Program-made: the position numbers and the translations under genes
Notes under the pieces: model-generated
Seen by the model: the letters and a program-made list of their open reading frames with translations, nothing else
Told to the model about the DNA's origin: nothing
Databases searched by the model: none
Assembly: GCA_900169235.1 (NCBI GenBank)
Contig: FWCC01000200.1
Span: 21,601-85,600 of the forward strand
Direction: 5' to 3'
Length of the DNA: 64,000 nt
Source: Zarea fungicola
Taxonomy: Eukaryota; Ascomycota; Sordariomycetes; Hypocreales; Cordycipitaceae
In this document: positions 1-11,082 of the stretch, in pieces
Position numbering within the stretch: the stretch's first letter is position 1
Layout of the letters: each line of letters starts with the position of its first letter

Positions 1-498
1 CGTTTTGCCCTCAAGAGCCATTTTATTTCCGGCCTTGTTTTATTGTCGGGCCTCTCTGCCATCTCTTTCTCGTTTCCTTCTTCCTCCCCCCTCCTTCTTT
101 ATTCCTTTTTCCTTCTTCTCATTTGCCATTACTGCGGCCCCCAACTAACAAAACAACCGGGGTTCGCACGCCGAAGCTGGAAACAGCCTTCAGAATCCTC
201 AACACCGTTGCGCGCGGGCACAACGCAAGCCTGGAGCACCGACAATTCTCGACGCCAAATTTCCCGCCCCCTTCACTGACTGCACGTCGGTGCTCATCGG
301 TGTACTGGTATTCACCTTGTGCTGCCTGCCAACCCAAATAGTCTGTATTATTCATAACCTGTCCTCCACCCCAGCGCTGTTGAAACCCCCCAAAATCCTC
401 GGCCCCCAAAGGTGGGCTCAACCTGCGAACGGTACAACCCTGCCCCAAATCGCTCTTCGCCAAGCTGGACACAGCTTCATAACATCCCCACGGCGGTC
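1..498 (+). other. Upstream region and probable 5' UTR of the first Zn2Cys6 gene
   Basis: There is no convincing gene here. The stretch is pyrimidine-rich, with long C/T runs around 60-130, which is common just upstream of transcription starts in filamentous fungi. Short ORFs in several frames overlap each other and carry no recognisable motif. I read this as promoter plus 5' untranslated leader of the regulator whose first in-frame ATG is at 499. Confidence 0.5.
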
Positions 499-2894
499 AT
501 GAACGCTCCGCCGCGTCACCTGCCACCGCCCATCATGATCGCGCAGCAGGCTAGCCGTTTGGCACCACTATCCTTCCATGGATCAGAACATCATGGACTT
601 GCTCAGCATCCTGCCGCACAGCAATCATTCCTGCGCAGCCCCGGCCACGACAGATTAGCGGGCAGCGATCGCACCCATTCCACCTCGTCGCCGACTGGTG
701 GCAACCCATCGTCTTTACATCATCACAGTGCTTCGTATCATGGGCATACACCTTCTTCCATGGACTCGCCCCATGCAAGACGCGAATTTCATGATGACAG
801 GAGAGACTACCATGACGACAGGCGTGACTACCACGACGAGAGACGGGACTTCCATGACGACAGGCGTGAATTTCATGACGAGACAGAGAATTTTACCGGT
901 GATGGCCCTCCCAAGAAGAAGCAGAAACGTAACAAGCCTACACTTTCATGCCACGAGTGTGTGGAACGAAAAACTAAGGTAGGAATGATGTAACAGGCCG
1001 TCGTTGTCCATCGCGAACAGCGCCTCCTCGACTGGACATTAAGGCTGATATATTATATTGCTAGTGTGACCGTGGCCGTCCTCACTGTCTTGCCTGTAGG
1101 CCACCCAATTCGATCCATAACATCAACATTGCCAAGACGCTAATCAATGGGGCAGGTATCAAGAGACAGACGGAGTGCAGATATGCGCTTGTTGCCAACT
1201 TGCTAGAGTGCGTTCTGCTTTGACCAGCTGACTTGACTACTGTAGCTAACTTAAACACAGAGAAACTACTAGATCTGCTACTTCCGGCCGCCGCATGACC
1301 AAGGCTCCCAAGAAAAAGCCAGGCACCGAAGGCAGACCCAACATTCCCAACATTGCAGATCGATATGCCTCCACGGGTGATGGTACTTCTCGCGGTGCTG
1401 TTGCTCTCTCCACTGGTCTCATGTCCAATGTACCGTACTCCAAGTCCTCGTCCAGTAACGTTTTTGGCATCGGCTCGGAACACCCCTTTGCAAATTACTG
1501 GAGCTGCGAAGGGGGTTTGAAGGAAGTCATTTCTGTGCTTCCCGAAAAACAACAGGCTGACATGCTGATCACGCGATATTTTGAATGCGTCGACCCTGTC
1601 TATCCCATGATCCACCGTCTCACGTTCTATGCAGACTACGAGGAATTCTGGCGCATGAATGTTGAACAGAAGAAAGACATGGACGCCGCCTTCATTGCGC
1701 AGATTTTTGTCATGATTGCCTTGGGGACCCAATTTGCCACGTCCATGGCTGCTAAGGAGCGAAAGCAGCAAGCCGAGTTTTTCGCCTCGGCTAGTAATCA
1801 AGCTCTGCGCATGTCGTCGTATTTGAGTATTGCCTCGCTGCGCTCAATCCAGGCCATGGTGCTGATGACTTACTTTCTTATCAATGACAATCACGCCTCG
1901 GATGGATGGGCCTTTGCAGGTATTTTGATCCGCCAAGCTTATGCCATGGGCTTGCACCGCGATCCTAATATTGGTACGATCAAACCAAGCCCTGTTCTGC
2001 TTAGCCACATGTTTAGTTCTAACAGTTCACAACTAGTAACTCCGGACGCGAGCCCGTTTGAGAAGCAGCAACGACGCAAGGTGTGGCAGGCTGTATTACT
2101 CCAAGATACGTTTCTGACGGTACTCCTTTCTCTGCCGCCTTCGGCAACGCACACGGACGTTTCGGTGGACGACCTTCTCGACCACGGCAATTCCATCGCC
2201 AGCAGTGACCCAACGGACACCGCCTATATCAGGGGATCGTGGACGCTTGCAAATTTGGTACAGGAAACGATCTGCTCGCCACGCTCTCTTGATCTTCCCA
2301 TCTGTAGCACTGGCCGTCACAAATCGAAACTGGTAGCAGACTTTCGAGCTGTATACCGATCCTTCCCGGATGTGTTTCGATCATGGGATGCTGACAGCTT
2401 AACGGCTATGGCACAGACGAACAAGCGAGTTGTGCGCCAGACACTTTTCTTGACGAGCAATTACTTCCACAACCTCATGTTGGTGCACGCGTCAGAGAGT
2501 CCCGACGTTCCTGTAAACATTCGCGGCACACTCGAAGCTGCCCACGATGCGATCAGCGCTTTCTTTATGCTTTTTTCGCTGCTTGAGGCTGAGGCTCGGG
2601 TGTGGTGGGTTTTCAACCACAGGGCATTCCTGGAGGCCGTGTGCATTGGAAATGTGTTGCGCGAGTCACTTCGAGAGCCTGGCGGCAAAGAGACGCTGGC
2701 TAGAGACCCATTATTTGTGCGAGCCAGAGCTGATATCAGTATGTGGTTTTTCTGATTGCAATGATTACTCAATAAATTCATCCGCTAACAATTGTACAGA
2801 TCGTATGATTGAGATTTTGGAGCTCATGACAGAAGAGTCTGAAGTTGCTCATACGCGTATCGGGGTCCTCAAAACCTACCTCTCCCCAGAGTAG
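499..2894 (+). CDS. Zn2Cys6 fungal-specific transcription factor
   Basis: Proposed exons are 499-978, 1065-1095, 1156-1207, 1261-2738 and 2800-2894, giving about 711 aa. Splicing rebuilds a full binuclear zinc cluster, CX2CX6CX6CX2CX6C, with cysteines at residues 151, 154, 161, 168, 171 and 178. A basic stretch (KKKQKRNK) just before it is a likely nuclear localisation signal. The large fourth exon has the helical character of the fungal-specific transcription factor domain. Before the zinc cluster lies a run of HDDRRDY-like heptapeptides encoded by a 21-bp repeat. The cluster is split across three exons, two of them tiny (31 and 52 nt), but every junction keeps frame and restores a cysteine or the expected spacing. 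It is a nuclear DNA-binding regulator; the target pathway is not recognisable. The gene stands alone, with 3.6 kb of gene-free DNA downstream. Confidence 0.88.
790..885 (+). repeat. 21-bp tandem repeat coding for HDDRRDY-like heptads
   Basis: Four full 21-bp units start at 790, 811, 832 and 853, with a partial fifth from 874. Each encodes His-Asp-Asp/Glu-Arg-Arg-Asp/Glu-Tyr/Phe. Units differ by a few substitutions but never break frame. The repeat lies in exon 1 of the Zn2Cys6 gene, before its zinc cluster, and gives a highly charged, probably disordered linker. Confidence 0.9.
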
Positions 2895-5800
2895 AACTGT
2901 GACACAACTATGTTGTGCAAACCTGCGGAGTTGACTGCTTGAAACTACCTTATTCTTGTTCCATACTGGGTTCTTCATGTCTATTTTTTTTTTGTTCTTA
3001 TGAATCTGCTTGGAGCGTTGGCGCAATGTTTTGTCTTGGCAAGGTATTTAGTGCACGTGGACTATGCTGTCAAGTAAGTCAGCCTGGTGGCGGACTCTGG
3101 TGATATGATATACGAGCCAATTATTTCTATTTCTCAAACTCGAAAGCATTGAACAAAATAATTCCGTCCGGCACCACCAATTGCGGAAAACGCCAACTCG
3201 TGGGAGTGAAGACATCATTCCAGATATCATCTGTATCGGGCTTCAGATACAGTTGTGAGTGGCTTGTGCAAGGCATGGAGCACGTGGGCTGGAATTCAGT
3301 CTGCTCGAGGGTCTAGAACGCTTGAGGCCTCAGCCCGGGAAAGAAGACTGTCAAGGTTGAGGCGCGGGACTATTTCCATGGTGGCAATTAACGCACAGAG
3401 AGAAGGGGGGGGGGGGGGGAGGCGATGAAAACCGAGAGACACGTCAAATATCGTCCCCGCCCCCCTTTGAGCGAGATTGAGTTGAACTACGGTTTGCTTA
3501 GTGGAAGCCGCTTTTAGCAGTGAGAAGCATCATCCCTTCCAAACGCCACAGAAACGTGGGCTCCTAGTGCGAAATTCAAATCATACTAATAAGGTAACCG
3601 TGTCATGTATATTTTTAAGCCTTTGGTATCACCAAGACGAGCATTTGGAACAGCTGCATACTTAAAAGGCAAGCAAAACGAGAACCCACGTACATGACAA
3701 TTTGGTTCGGTGTTGCACGGCAGGGGTGCAAGAGAACATTCGGAAATGGAGGAGGTCCTCGCTGCGGATTAGTGTCAGCGCCATCGGGATTTGATTATCA
3801 GCAAAACGAAGCGACCGGGGTGCTCAGCACAAGCTGCGTCGCAACAAAGCAAAGAAGAAAACGGAAGAGAAATACAAAGTAATGAGATACCAAGTATAGA
3901 AAGAGCTCGCGCGACTGCGCAGAATAATAACGGTAATGATAACCGATGCGACAAGACTGGCCGCCGATTTACAGTTCTTACAGTTCTTGCTAGTTACCTA
4001 GGCTTGCCAACGTTGTCTCGTATATTTTTGGAGACACAAGAGCATTGGTGAAGAGAAGGGGGGGAGTGGGTTGTGATGCTAGTGTTTGTTTTGGCGGCAG
4101 ATGCAGGCAAAAAAAAAAAGGCCTCGTCAGCTTCAAACGTGTGATTGACTCGGAAAGCGGGCGGCGCTGTCGTATCAAGACAAAGTCCCTATCGTATTTC
4201 CGGGAATCCCATGACGGACTGCGTAACCAAGTACGGGCCAATCTACCAGTATCTCTATGTTACTGGTACGGCGGTGGGAAATCTACGCTCACTGCGCGAG
4301 CGAGAAGAGCCTGGGCCGGGGATGCCCTGGCGCCTGAGATGAAAGGGCCGCGTGTTTACAAGGTGTGGCGATCATTTAACAGCACCAACGGTTCCATCAA
4401 AGACAAATAATGGAGCAAGCTGGGCCGCTCGGGCGTGTGGGCTAAAACTATTTTGTACCAATATTGGAATGAGAAAGGAAGTGGCGTGCGAGACAGTAGT
4501 TGGGAATAATACACTACTGCTCCTCGTGCTACTCCGTACATGACAACAAGAGTCTACCTGGGTATTGAGCACCTACTCCCAATAGGTAGTGAGGGCAGTG
4601 CAGTGCGGATGGTAATAAAGGAGGGGGGAGGGAAATAACTCAATCTTGGGATTGGGAAAATTCTAAAGCTGTGTAACTGCTAGTCTGCTGCGCCCGTCGC
4701 CTTACGAGCCGAGTGGGTTTCTGCATTTTTTATGCAAACTATTAATTAACTACTGGTAGACCCGGAATACCGTTGGGGTTGTGGTGTGTGGGTACTTTTT
4801 CGTTCGTTTGTCCAAGGAGAAGTTAGATCTCATTTCTTGTCGCCCAGGTTGAGGTAGATGACGCGAGCCTTGCTCCGTTCATTTCACGCTACGGCACTTA
4901 CAGGGCTGGATGCTTTTTTTGTGCACGAGCAACAGCAGCTGCAGGGGGTGGGACCCCGGAGCTACTAGTGCTAACAGCTCAGCCCAGCTATCGTAACAAA
5001 ACCTTGCGTAAGACGATCCCAACCCAGAACTTGGGTTACCATTCTCCGTACTGAGTTTGGCTTGCGTCAGCCTTTTATGCGTATGGTGGGGTTGAGGTTT
5101 GGCCTAGGAGCTTTTGTCTTTATTTTTATTTTTATTCCTTGTCTGGTGCTGTGCATGATGAGATGAGGCGAGGTGGGTATAAATTAAATCCTCGTCACAC
5201 TCAGTAGAGTATGGTTGCCCGATAGCGTTGCTGTCGCTTGCTGTCTCGCGCGACGTTCCCCTCTCTGGCGTTTTATTGCTTTTAGGAACTACCGGTGTGG
5301 TCTGGTCATCGTTGGTGGCTTTTGTTGCGATGCTTTTATTGCCGGCGGTCAGCTTTTTATAGTGGGCATTGGGCTGTCAATTTCACCATTCTCCGGCTTT
5401 ATTATGACACAGAAGCACTCAAGTCGGTAAATACAATTGCCCCCAAACTTCCCATTGTTTTGAATTTCTGGTATAGCCCCGGAAATGGTTATTTTCTTCC
5501 ACCCCTCCCCTTGATCCCTGTCCATTTTCGTTTTTCAGTTATTGTCCTTTCTGTCTTGTCTCTATTCATGTCCTTCCCCGGCACGCTTGCGCCGATGGTT
5601 TCGGGTCCGGCACAGCCTTGTAGCTCTTTTGCTATTATAGGGTTACGTACCTTACTAAGACAGTATTGGCACTGAGACGTAAACTCCATTAAAATGTCCG
5701 TACCAAGGCATTTTAAAGCACATGTCCCATCAAAGTATTGACCCCAACCCCACTTTTCCGGACCAGCAGCCAAGACAGACCCCACTTACAGGGCCACGAG

Positions 5801-6471
5801 AGCCACAAGGCCACGGTGGTGCAACGCAGCGAATGGGTGGCTGCATTGACTCCCACAGCACTGGACCTAGCCGGACCTGGACCTCACTGGGCTGAGCTGG
5901 AGTTTGTCGTCGCTGAGCCTCCAGCACAGTCTAATTCCGCCACGAGTACATGGGGGCGGCCTGGCGGCCCGCCCGGCGCTGACCTGACTCCTTCCTTTGG
6001 CAATTAGTTATACGCTTGGCGGCGCTCCCTCTCTGCTCTGGGCTGCTGTATTGTTTCCCATGCTTCCTTATTCCTCCGTTTTCTAATTCTTAATCTTTCC
6101 TCACTTTACCACATCACACAAATCTATACACAGGCAAAATAAGAAAAAGACGATTATTCGATACATTGATTGACTTGGTTTCTTTTTTGTCTTACCTCCC
6201 CGTTCTGTCCTTTATTCTTTATTCTTTATCTTTCTTTTTTGGATACAGTACTCCATCTTTGTTTAGAGCAACAGTCCAAACAGTGACGGTGTTGTGTCGT
6301 TCAATCTACGGCTGCCTAGCGAGGCCACCTGCCAACGCGTGTCCCCCGAGCCCATCAACTCCAGCCGGTATACGCACTACATCCTGATAGAATAGACCTG
6401 CCTATCCCTGCGGTCCCCTTCAACATTTATCTTTCTTGCACGAATCTTCAGCAACGAACAACCCGGGGAAA
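2895..6471. other. Gene-free region of 3.6 kb
   Basis: I see no convincing gene on either strand. Open frames are short, overlap each other and lack recognisable domains. The stretch holds a 15-G homopolymer (3405-3419), several A or T runs, and a pyrimidine-rich part from about 6030 that is probably the promoter and leader of the gene starting at 6472. An unannotated non-coding RNA cannot be excluded. Confidence 0.5.
3405..3419 (+). repeat. Poly-G tract, 15 G
   Basis: An uninterrupted run of 15 G lies in the gene-free region. It is a mononucleotide repeat that could form G-quadruplex-like structures and is prone to length error in sequencing. Confidence 0.9.
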
Positions 6472-8226
6472 ATGCGGGCCTTTACCAAGGCAGCAGCGCT
6501 CCTGCTTGCGCAGTCAGTCGTCGCCGAGTCCATCCCCGGTACAGCCCGCAGGGTGTCTGCAACTGGTACGCTGTGCTCTTTCTTGCTTCGAGCTCTCTTT
6601 CAACAACATAAAAAGATCCTTGGTAATATTAATTCATCTGTTGCAGAAACCATCCCAACTGCCTACGTCACATTAAAGGTGCCACTGGAAGAAGTCGGCG
6701 CTCAGACTGTTGTAAGTCCCGGCTATACGCACACAGTGACAACCGTATGAAATTCGCAAGAATTATCCTAACAGACACCCTCTCCTAGCCGCTTCGTCTC
6801 GATGTCGTCGAAGCAGACACTGCTTGCGGTCCCGCCCAGCTCAGCATTAATGGCCAAAGCCTGGCACAAGACGCCGATGGATTCGGGCAGGGTCCCCTGA
6901 CGCTCACCGAAGATGCCATCATCACAGCTAACTGGACCTTTACCTGCCACGCCATGAAGCAGGTCCTCACCGTCCACATTCTTTCCCTGAACGGCAAGGC
7001 CGTCTCCGGCCCCAACACATCCTTCATCGCCAACTTTTACCAGACCACCCCCGTACAGATTGCCAGCGTCGAGCGCGTCGCCAAAGTCAAGTACCTGCAC
7101 CTCCACACCACTGTCACTGAGTCCGTTGCGGACAGCGGCGACGAGCATGTCGAGATCGACTCGGTAGATGAGGAGAAGGGGTACACGAACAATGTACACG
7201 CGTTGTCATCCAACAGAGAGTCTCTTGATGACCAGATTTCGGAGCTGGAGGATCTCCGTGCACAGGCCCGCGAGCTGGCGGCCTTAATCAGGGACCAGGA
7301 GCTAATCGTCAAGGAGCACCTCTCACATGGCTCCGACGAAAATACTGTCGCTGCCGCCGCCGCCTCACCGGTTGCGTTAGAGGAATGCCGCGACGTTCGC
7401 TGTGCGTATAACGCAATGATAGAGAAGATTCGAAACGGCCCCGAGCAGCTGTGCGAGGTCGGTCGCGGTTGGAAGGCTTTTTTCCGCTGCGTGCATAGCT
7501 GGAGACAGTCGCCAACGGACGTGCCCGTCCAGATGGCTTTGCCTGGCAAGACCGTTGCAAGTGAAGCCGCTGCTGATGAATACGTCGACGATCTAGGACA
7601 AGAATTTGATGATGTGGAGTGGGTAGACGTCTATGAGGCTGGGGACGTTGACTCGTTATACATGGACTATGAGCGTTATCTGGCCATGCGCCACCTTCAC
7701 AGTGTAAGTTTTGCATGTTGCCAAAAGAAGGATAAAAACGAACTGAAGCTGACCAAAAATGCAGGTGCGCATTAGAATGCTGGTGTTGGTTGCAGAGACG
7801 GCTCTCATCTTTGGCACTGCGCTCTTCTTCATTACCACCTTGCTGCGCCGCCTCACCATCGGCCGTCGCCGTAGGCAACAGCAGGATGCGTCCGACGACC
7901 TTCCCAGATATCAGGGCTACAGCTACTTTGACGAGCCCAAGACGCTCATCTCTCTCGCCTTCCTAGACGGTGGTCTCTGCGAGGAAGGGGTCCAGTCCCT
8001 GCGTCGCAACTCTATCTACCCCGACGAAAAGGCCATTCTTCGCACTACTGAGGAATCTTTCGACGGCCAGGAGAACAAGTCCGTGGCAGACGAAATTTCA
8101 CAACTACGTGAGGCAGCGTCAGTGGTCAGTGACTTGGTCGCTGTGGATGCCGCTGATCGCAGACGGCCAATGGACGATGATGACGAGGCACCTCCCGCGT
8201 ATGACGAGAGGGAACACTCGCTATAA
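6472..8226 (+). CDS. Signal-peptide single-pass membrane protein with C-terminal PPAY motif
   Basis: Proposed exons are 6472-6565, 6647-6711, 6789-7703 and 7765-8226, about 511 aa. The N-terminus (MRAFTKAAALLLAQSVVAES) is a typical secretory signal. The lumenal or extracellular part has paired cysteines and a D/E-rich middle. One membrane segment lies near residues 364-386 (VLVAETALIFGTALFFITTL), followed by RRLTIGRRRR, which fits a cytosolic side by the positive-inside rule. The C-terminus is acidic and carries PPAY at 501-504, the core PPxY motif bound by WW domains of Rsp5/Nedd4 ubiquitin ligases. The predicted topology is type I. I do not recognise the family; a cargo receptor or ubiquitin-ligase adaptor is possible but is inference. 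The third intron falls just before the membrane segment. Confidence 0.75.
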
Positions 8227-8429
8227 TATTGTAAGGGGGTAGCATGACATAATACTTTTATTTCTGCATCTGGAGATATAAACATTATTTTTCCTCTATA
8301 TACTCGGACCAGTTATGCATGACCTGGCGAGCAGAACGGTTGGATTGTATCAATACGAATACTAAGAAGCCTTGTTTTTTCTTCTTCAAATACAGCAAGC
8401 CTGTCCATAGTCCTTGTTGTTGCGATTAA

Positions 8430-9854
8430 TTAGCCAAATATAAATGTTTGATAATTATTTCGTATCCTAAACACTCCCTCTTGCAACTCCCACCCCTTCA
8501 CCTGGCACACGTGTCGGTACATGTCTTCCAGCAACCCTTCCATGGTATCACCCGCCTTGTGCAGGTCGCTCTCAATGAGGATCCGGTCATCGGGGACCGC
8601 ACGAATCACATCGTCAATTTTGGAGCGGACGGCCTCGGTCGACATGTTGACGGCCGTGGAAAAGGAAACATACACCTTGGAGGGCACATTCTTCTTCATC
8701 CACTGCTCGAGGGTACTGGCGCTGCCGCTAAACGAGTGAAGACAGATGCGTGGCGGGAAAGGCTTGATTCCTGTTCTACTACGTTGCTCTTTTCGTCTTA
8801 GTTTGAGTTGCTTCATCCTCTGACCCAACTCGTTGTCGTCGTCTTCATCGCTGCCGGAGGAGGAGGAGGAGAAATCCTCTGCCCCCGCGGCCACCATATT
8901 CTTCTCCCGCCGCGAGGGCACATGTAGCTCGTGACCTGCCCAGCATCGCGATACCGTATCGTAGAGTACCCCATGCGCCTGCACGCCATGAAGACTGACA
9001 CCCCGGCCCAATTCGCCCGCGAGTTTCAGCTGCGCAGTGAGAATAGCTTGCTGGTGCGGCATGCGCACGCGGTAGGCGCTCAGCATCCGGCCCTCGCGAC
9101 CTCCTGGCGTCGGCGTCTCGCCATGCACGGCGGCATCATTGTCTTCAAACACCGCCACCGCCGCAGCAGCCCATTGCTGGGGGAGACGAAAGGCTTTATC
9201 GAGCCCCATTTCACCGATGAGGGCGAGAGGGTGTGCGGCTAGGCGCTTCCGTGTGGCGGCTAGAAACAGGGACAAGGGCGCCGGGTCGGGCAGGCTTTCG
9301 ATGAAGGCCTCGTTTTCGGGCGGCGGCTGCAGCACGGCGCGGTAGTGCACTGCCTTGGCCGCCGCGAGGAGAGACCTGCTGCGCTCGTCCTTTGCTTCCT
9401 CCGTCTCTTCGTCTTTGGCGTTTTCGGCGCTTTCTGGGCTGTAGGTCGGCTCCGGGACCGAGTCGTCGTAGAGCTGGTGCGAGAACCATGGGTGCCAGCC
9501 AAACGCAGGGATGATTTTGCATGCACCACCGCTGCTTGCATCGCTGGGCAAAGCTGTCATGGCGCTGTCGAGTCCATGGGAAACAGCCACCTCGGCAACC
9601 AGATCCTGATCCTGCGATCTCGTAGCCATTACCGTTAATATAGATGTGCGCATGCTGGTCAGGGACGCAATGGACGCCATAGTATCTGTTGGGTGGCAGT
9701 GTGCGTCATAGGCACCGATATGCCATGGGAAGCTGTCTGACGGTTTGGTGGAAGAATCATTATTGTCGCCACCAAGGCCAGCATCTTGGTGACACATAGT
9801 ACGTGATGTACTCTTGATTGTAACCAAGTATGGGTCGAATTTACTTGCTCTCAT
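8430..9854 (-). CDS. TatD-family metal-dependent hydrolase, Scn1-like (Cut9-interacting)
   Basis: An intron-free frame of 474 aa opens with ATG at 9854; a second ATG 19 codons on could also serve. It has the TatD amidohydrolase signature in order: a YDAHCHPTD metal site (His52, His54), an IPAFGWHPWF block, GEMGLDK with the metal-binding glutamate, a central His region (PHQQAILTAQLKLA), an ICLHSFSGS histidine block, and ESDLH near the end. TatD proteins are usually about 260-300 aa; the extra length here comes from an N-terminal extension and acidic or Ser-rich inserts, one around SSSSSGSDEDDD. In fission yeast the Scn1 member interacts with the APC/C subunit Cut9; the biochemical role is probably a phosphoesterase or nuclease. 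Its end lies about 200 bp from the end of the convergent membrane-protein gene. Confidence 0.85.
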   Translation of the reverse strand: MRASKFDPYLVTIKSTSRTMCHQDAGLGGDNNDSSTKPSDSFPWHIGAYDAHCHPTDTMASIASLTSMRTSILTVMATRSQDQDLVAEVAVSHGLDSAMTALPSDASSGGACKIIPAFGWHPWFSHQLYDDSVPEPTYSPESAENAKDEETEEAKDERSRSLLAAAKAVHYRAVLQPPPENEAFIESLPDPAPLSLFLAATRKRLAAHPLALIGEMGLDKAFRLPQQWAAAAVAVFEDNDAAVHGETPTPGGREGRMLSAYRVRMPHQQAILTAQLKLAGELGRGVSLHGVQAHGVLYDTVSRCWAGHELHVPSRREKNMVAAGAEDFSSSSSGSDEDDDNELGQRMKQLKLRRKEQRSRTGIKPFPPRICLHSFSGSASTLEQWMKKNVPSKVYVSFSTAVNMSTEAVRSKIDDVIRAVPDDRILIESDLHKAGDTMEGLLEDMYRHVCQVKGWELQEGVFRIRNNYQTFIFG

Positions 9855-10151
9855 GCTTTTGCGTTTGTTTTGTACTTTTGCTTTCCATCAGAGGTGTTTC
9901 ATTTGCAAAAAGGAGAGTGAAGTGAGAGGCTTCTAAACAATGGCAAGGCGGACTGTTGGGCAGTTCTTGGTCACCCCGCACACAGTGGGCAGGTTGGCAG
10001 GGTAGAGAGGCTCTCTAGTGTAGATGCGCCTCGGTCTACTTTCACATAAACACGGTTACTACTTTGTAGCCAAAAAAAAACCGGGTTCACAATAAATCTG
10101 GTCCTGGTAAAGAAACTATATCTTATTTAGTTTTATTAGGTAAAATAGAAG

Positions 10152-10559
10152 TTACTCGCCACAGTAGTAGCCAAGCCTCCTCCATATCTCGAGCATCTGC
10201 TTTGCACAAAGACATGGCTCAATATGCTGCAAGGAACCATCTCGGCTGTTGAGCTCAGCTGCATCTACTTTTGCAACCTCCACTCTCAGGTCTTGGTCCC
10301 AGGATTGTTGTAGGATTTCTACATCATAATTAAGCAAGTAGTCGCAGCCGCTATTCAGACTGCTCTCAGACAGAAGCGGGACGTCAAGGCGGCCGACGTG
10401 ACCCTGACTTGCTAGCCTTACGGTGCTACAACTGACCGCGAATGCTTTGGTAAGCTCATTTTTATGCGGCAAGCATGAGTTGGGCTCGATCTTTGTTGAA
10501 ATATCCAAGATGTTCCGTAGTGAAGATGTGCTATTGAAAAGGAATTCGGGACCCGCTCG
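10152..10559 (-). pseudogene. Possible gene remnant or orphan terminal exon
   Basis: A minus-strand frame is open from about 10559 to a stop at 10152 (about 135 codons) but has no ATG near its start. A second minus frame, 10418-10744, overlaps it and also lacks an ATG. The composition is protein-like (for example CDYLLNYDVEILQQSWDQDL) but I recognise no family. It could be the decayed 3' end of a gene, with the two frames separated by a lost intron or a frameshift, or a chance ORF in AT-rich DNA. Confidence 0.22.
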
Positions 10560-11071
10560 TCATCTGTCCACCCCGGGATGTTGGTGGTTCCTGACGTCTT
10601 CAGTTGGAATATCCTCAGACACCTAAATTTGATACATGTTGTCTCACAAGTATGAAGAAACACCCAGGCGGCGAAACTACCGCTGCCAGTGTGCCTATTG
10701 GAGAGCAGCACCTGGGCATTCAATGGCGTGAAGGTTTGATACAAATCTACAGGATCTAGGGATACTGTACATAGTAACTGTAGATCAATAATATGCTATG
10801 TAATAAGTTTGAATTGGTGCATATATGGGTTTATAATTTGATTTTAAGAATCAGACTCCTTTATATTGAAAGATTGTACGTCAGACTCATGTCCCTATAA
10901 ATAGCTGTTGTTGGCAATGACATGGAGAAATGTCACTGGCACGCCACTGATCTAAACCCCGCGTAGCTAACAGCACTGTATTGGTACCTGGCACGCCGGT
11001 GCTCTGGACGCCGCTAATAATAACTAGGTACCTATAAGAATAGTTCTCTCGCCTGCAGCACCTCTGCCGTT

Positions 11072-11082
11072 GGGGGGGGGGG
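11072..11082 (+). repeat. Poly-G tract, 11 G
   Basis: An uninterrupted run of 11 G in the intergenic region, about 770 bp upstream of the start at 11851. Confidence 0.9.

Noticed and set aside
1082..1801. 239-codon minus-strand frame over the first Zn2Cys6 gene
   Set aside because: The plus strand reconstructs a complete zinc cluster and fungal transcription factor domain here; the antisense product is featureless.
5295..5675. 126-codon plus-strand frame in the 3.6-kb gene-free region
   Set aside because: It overlaps another frame, is rich in Trp/Phe/Leu from T-rich DNA, and shows no domain or good start context.
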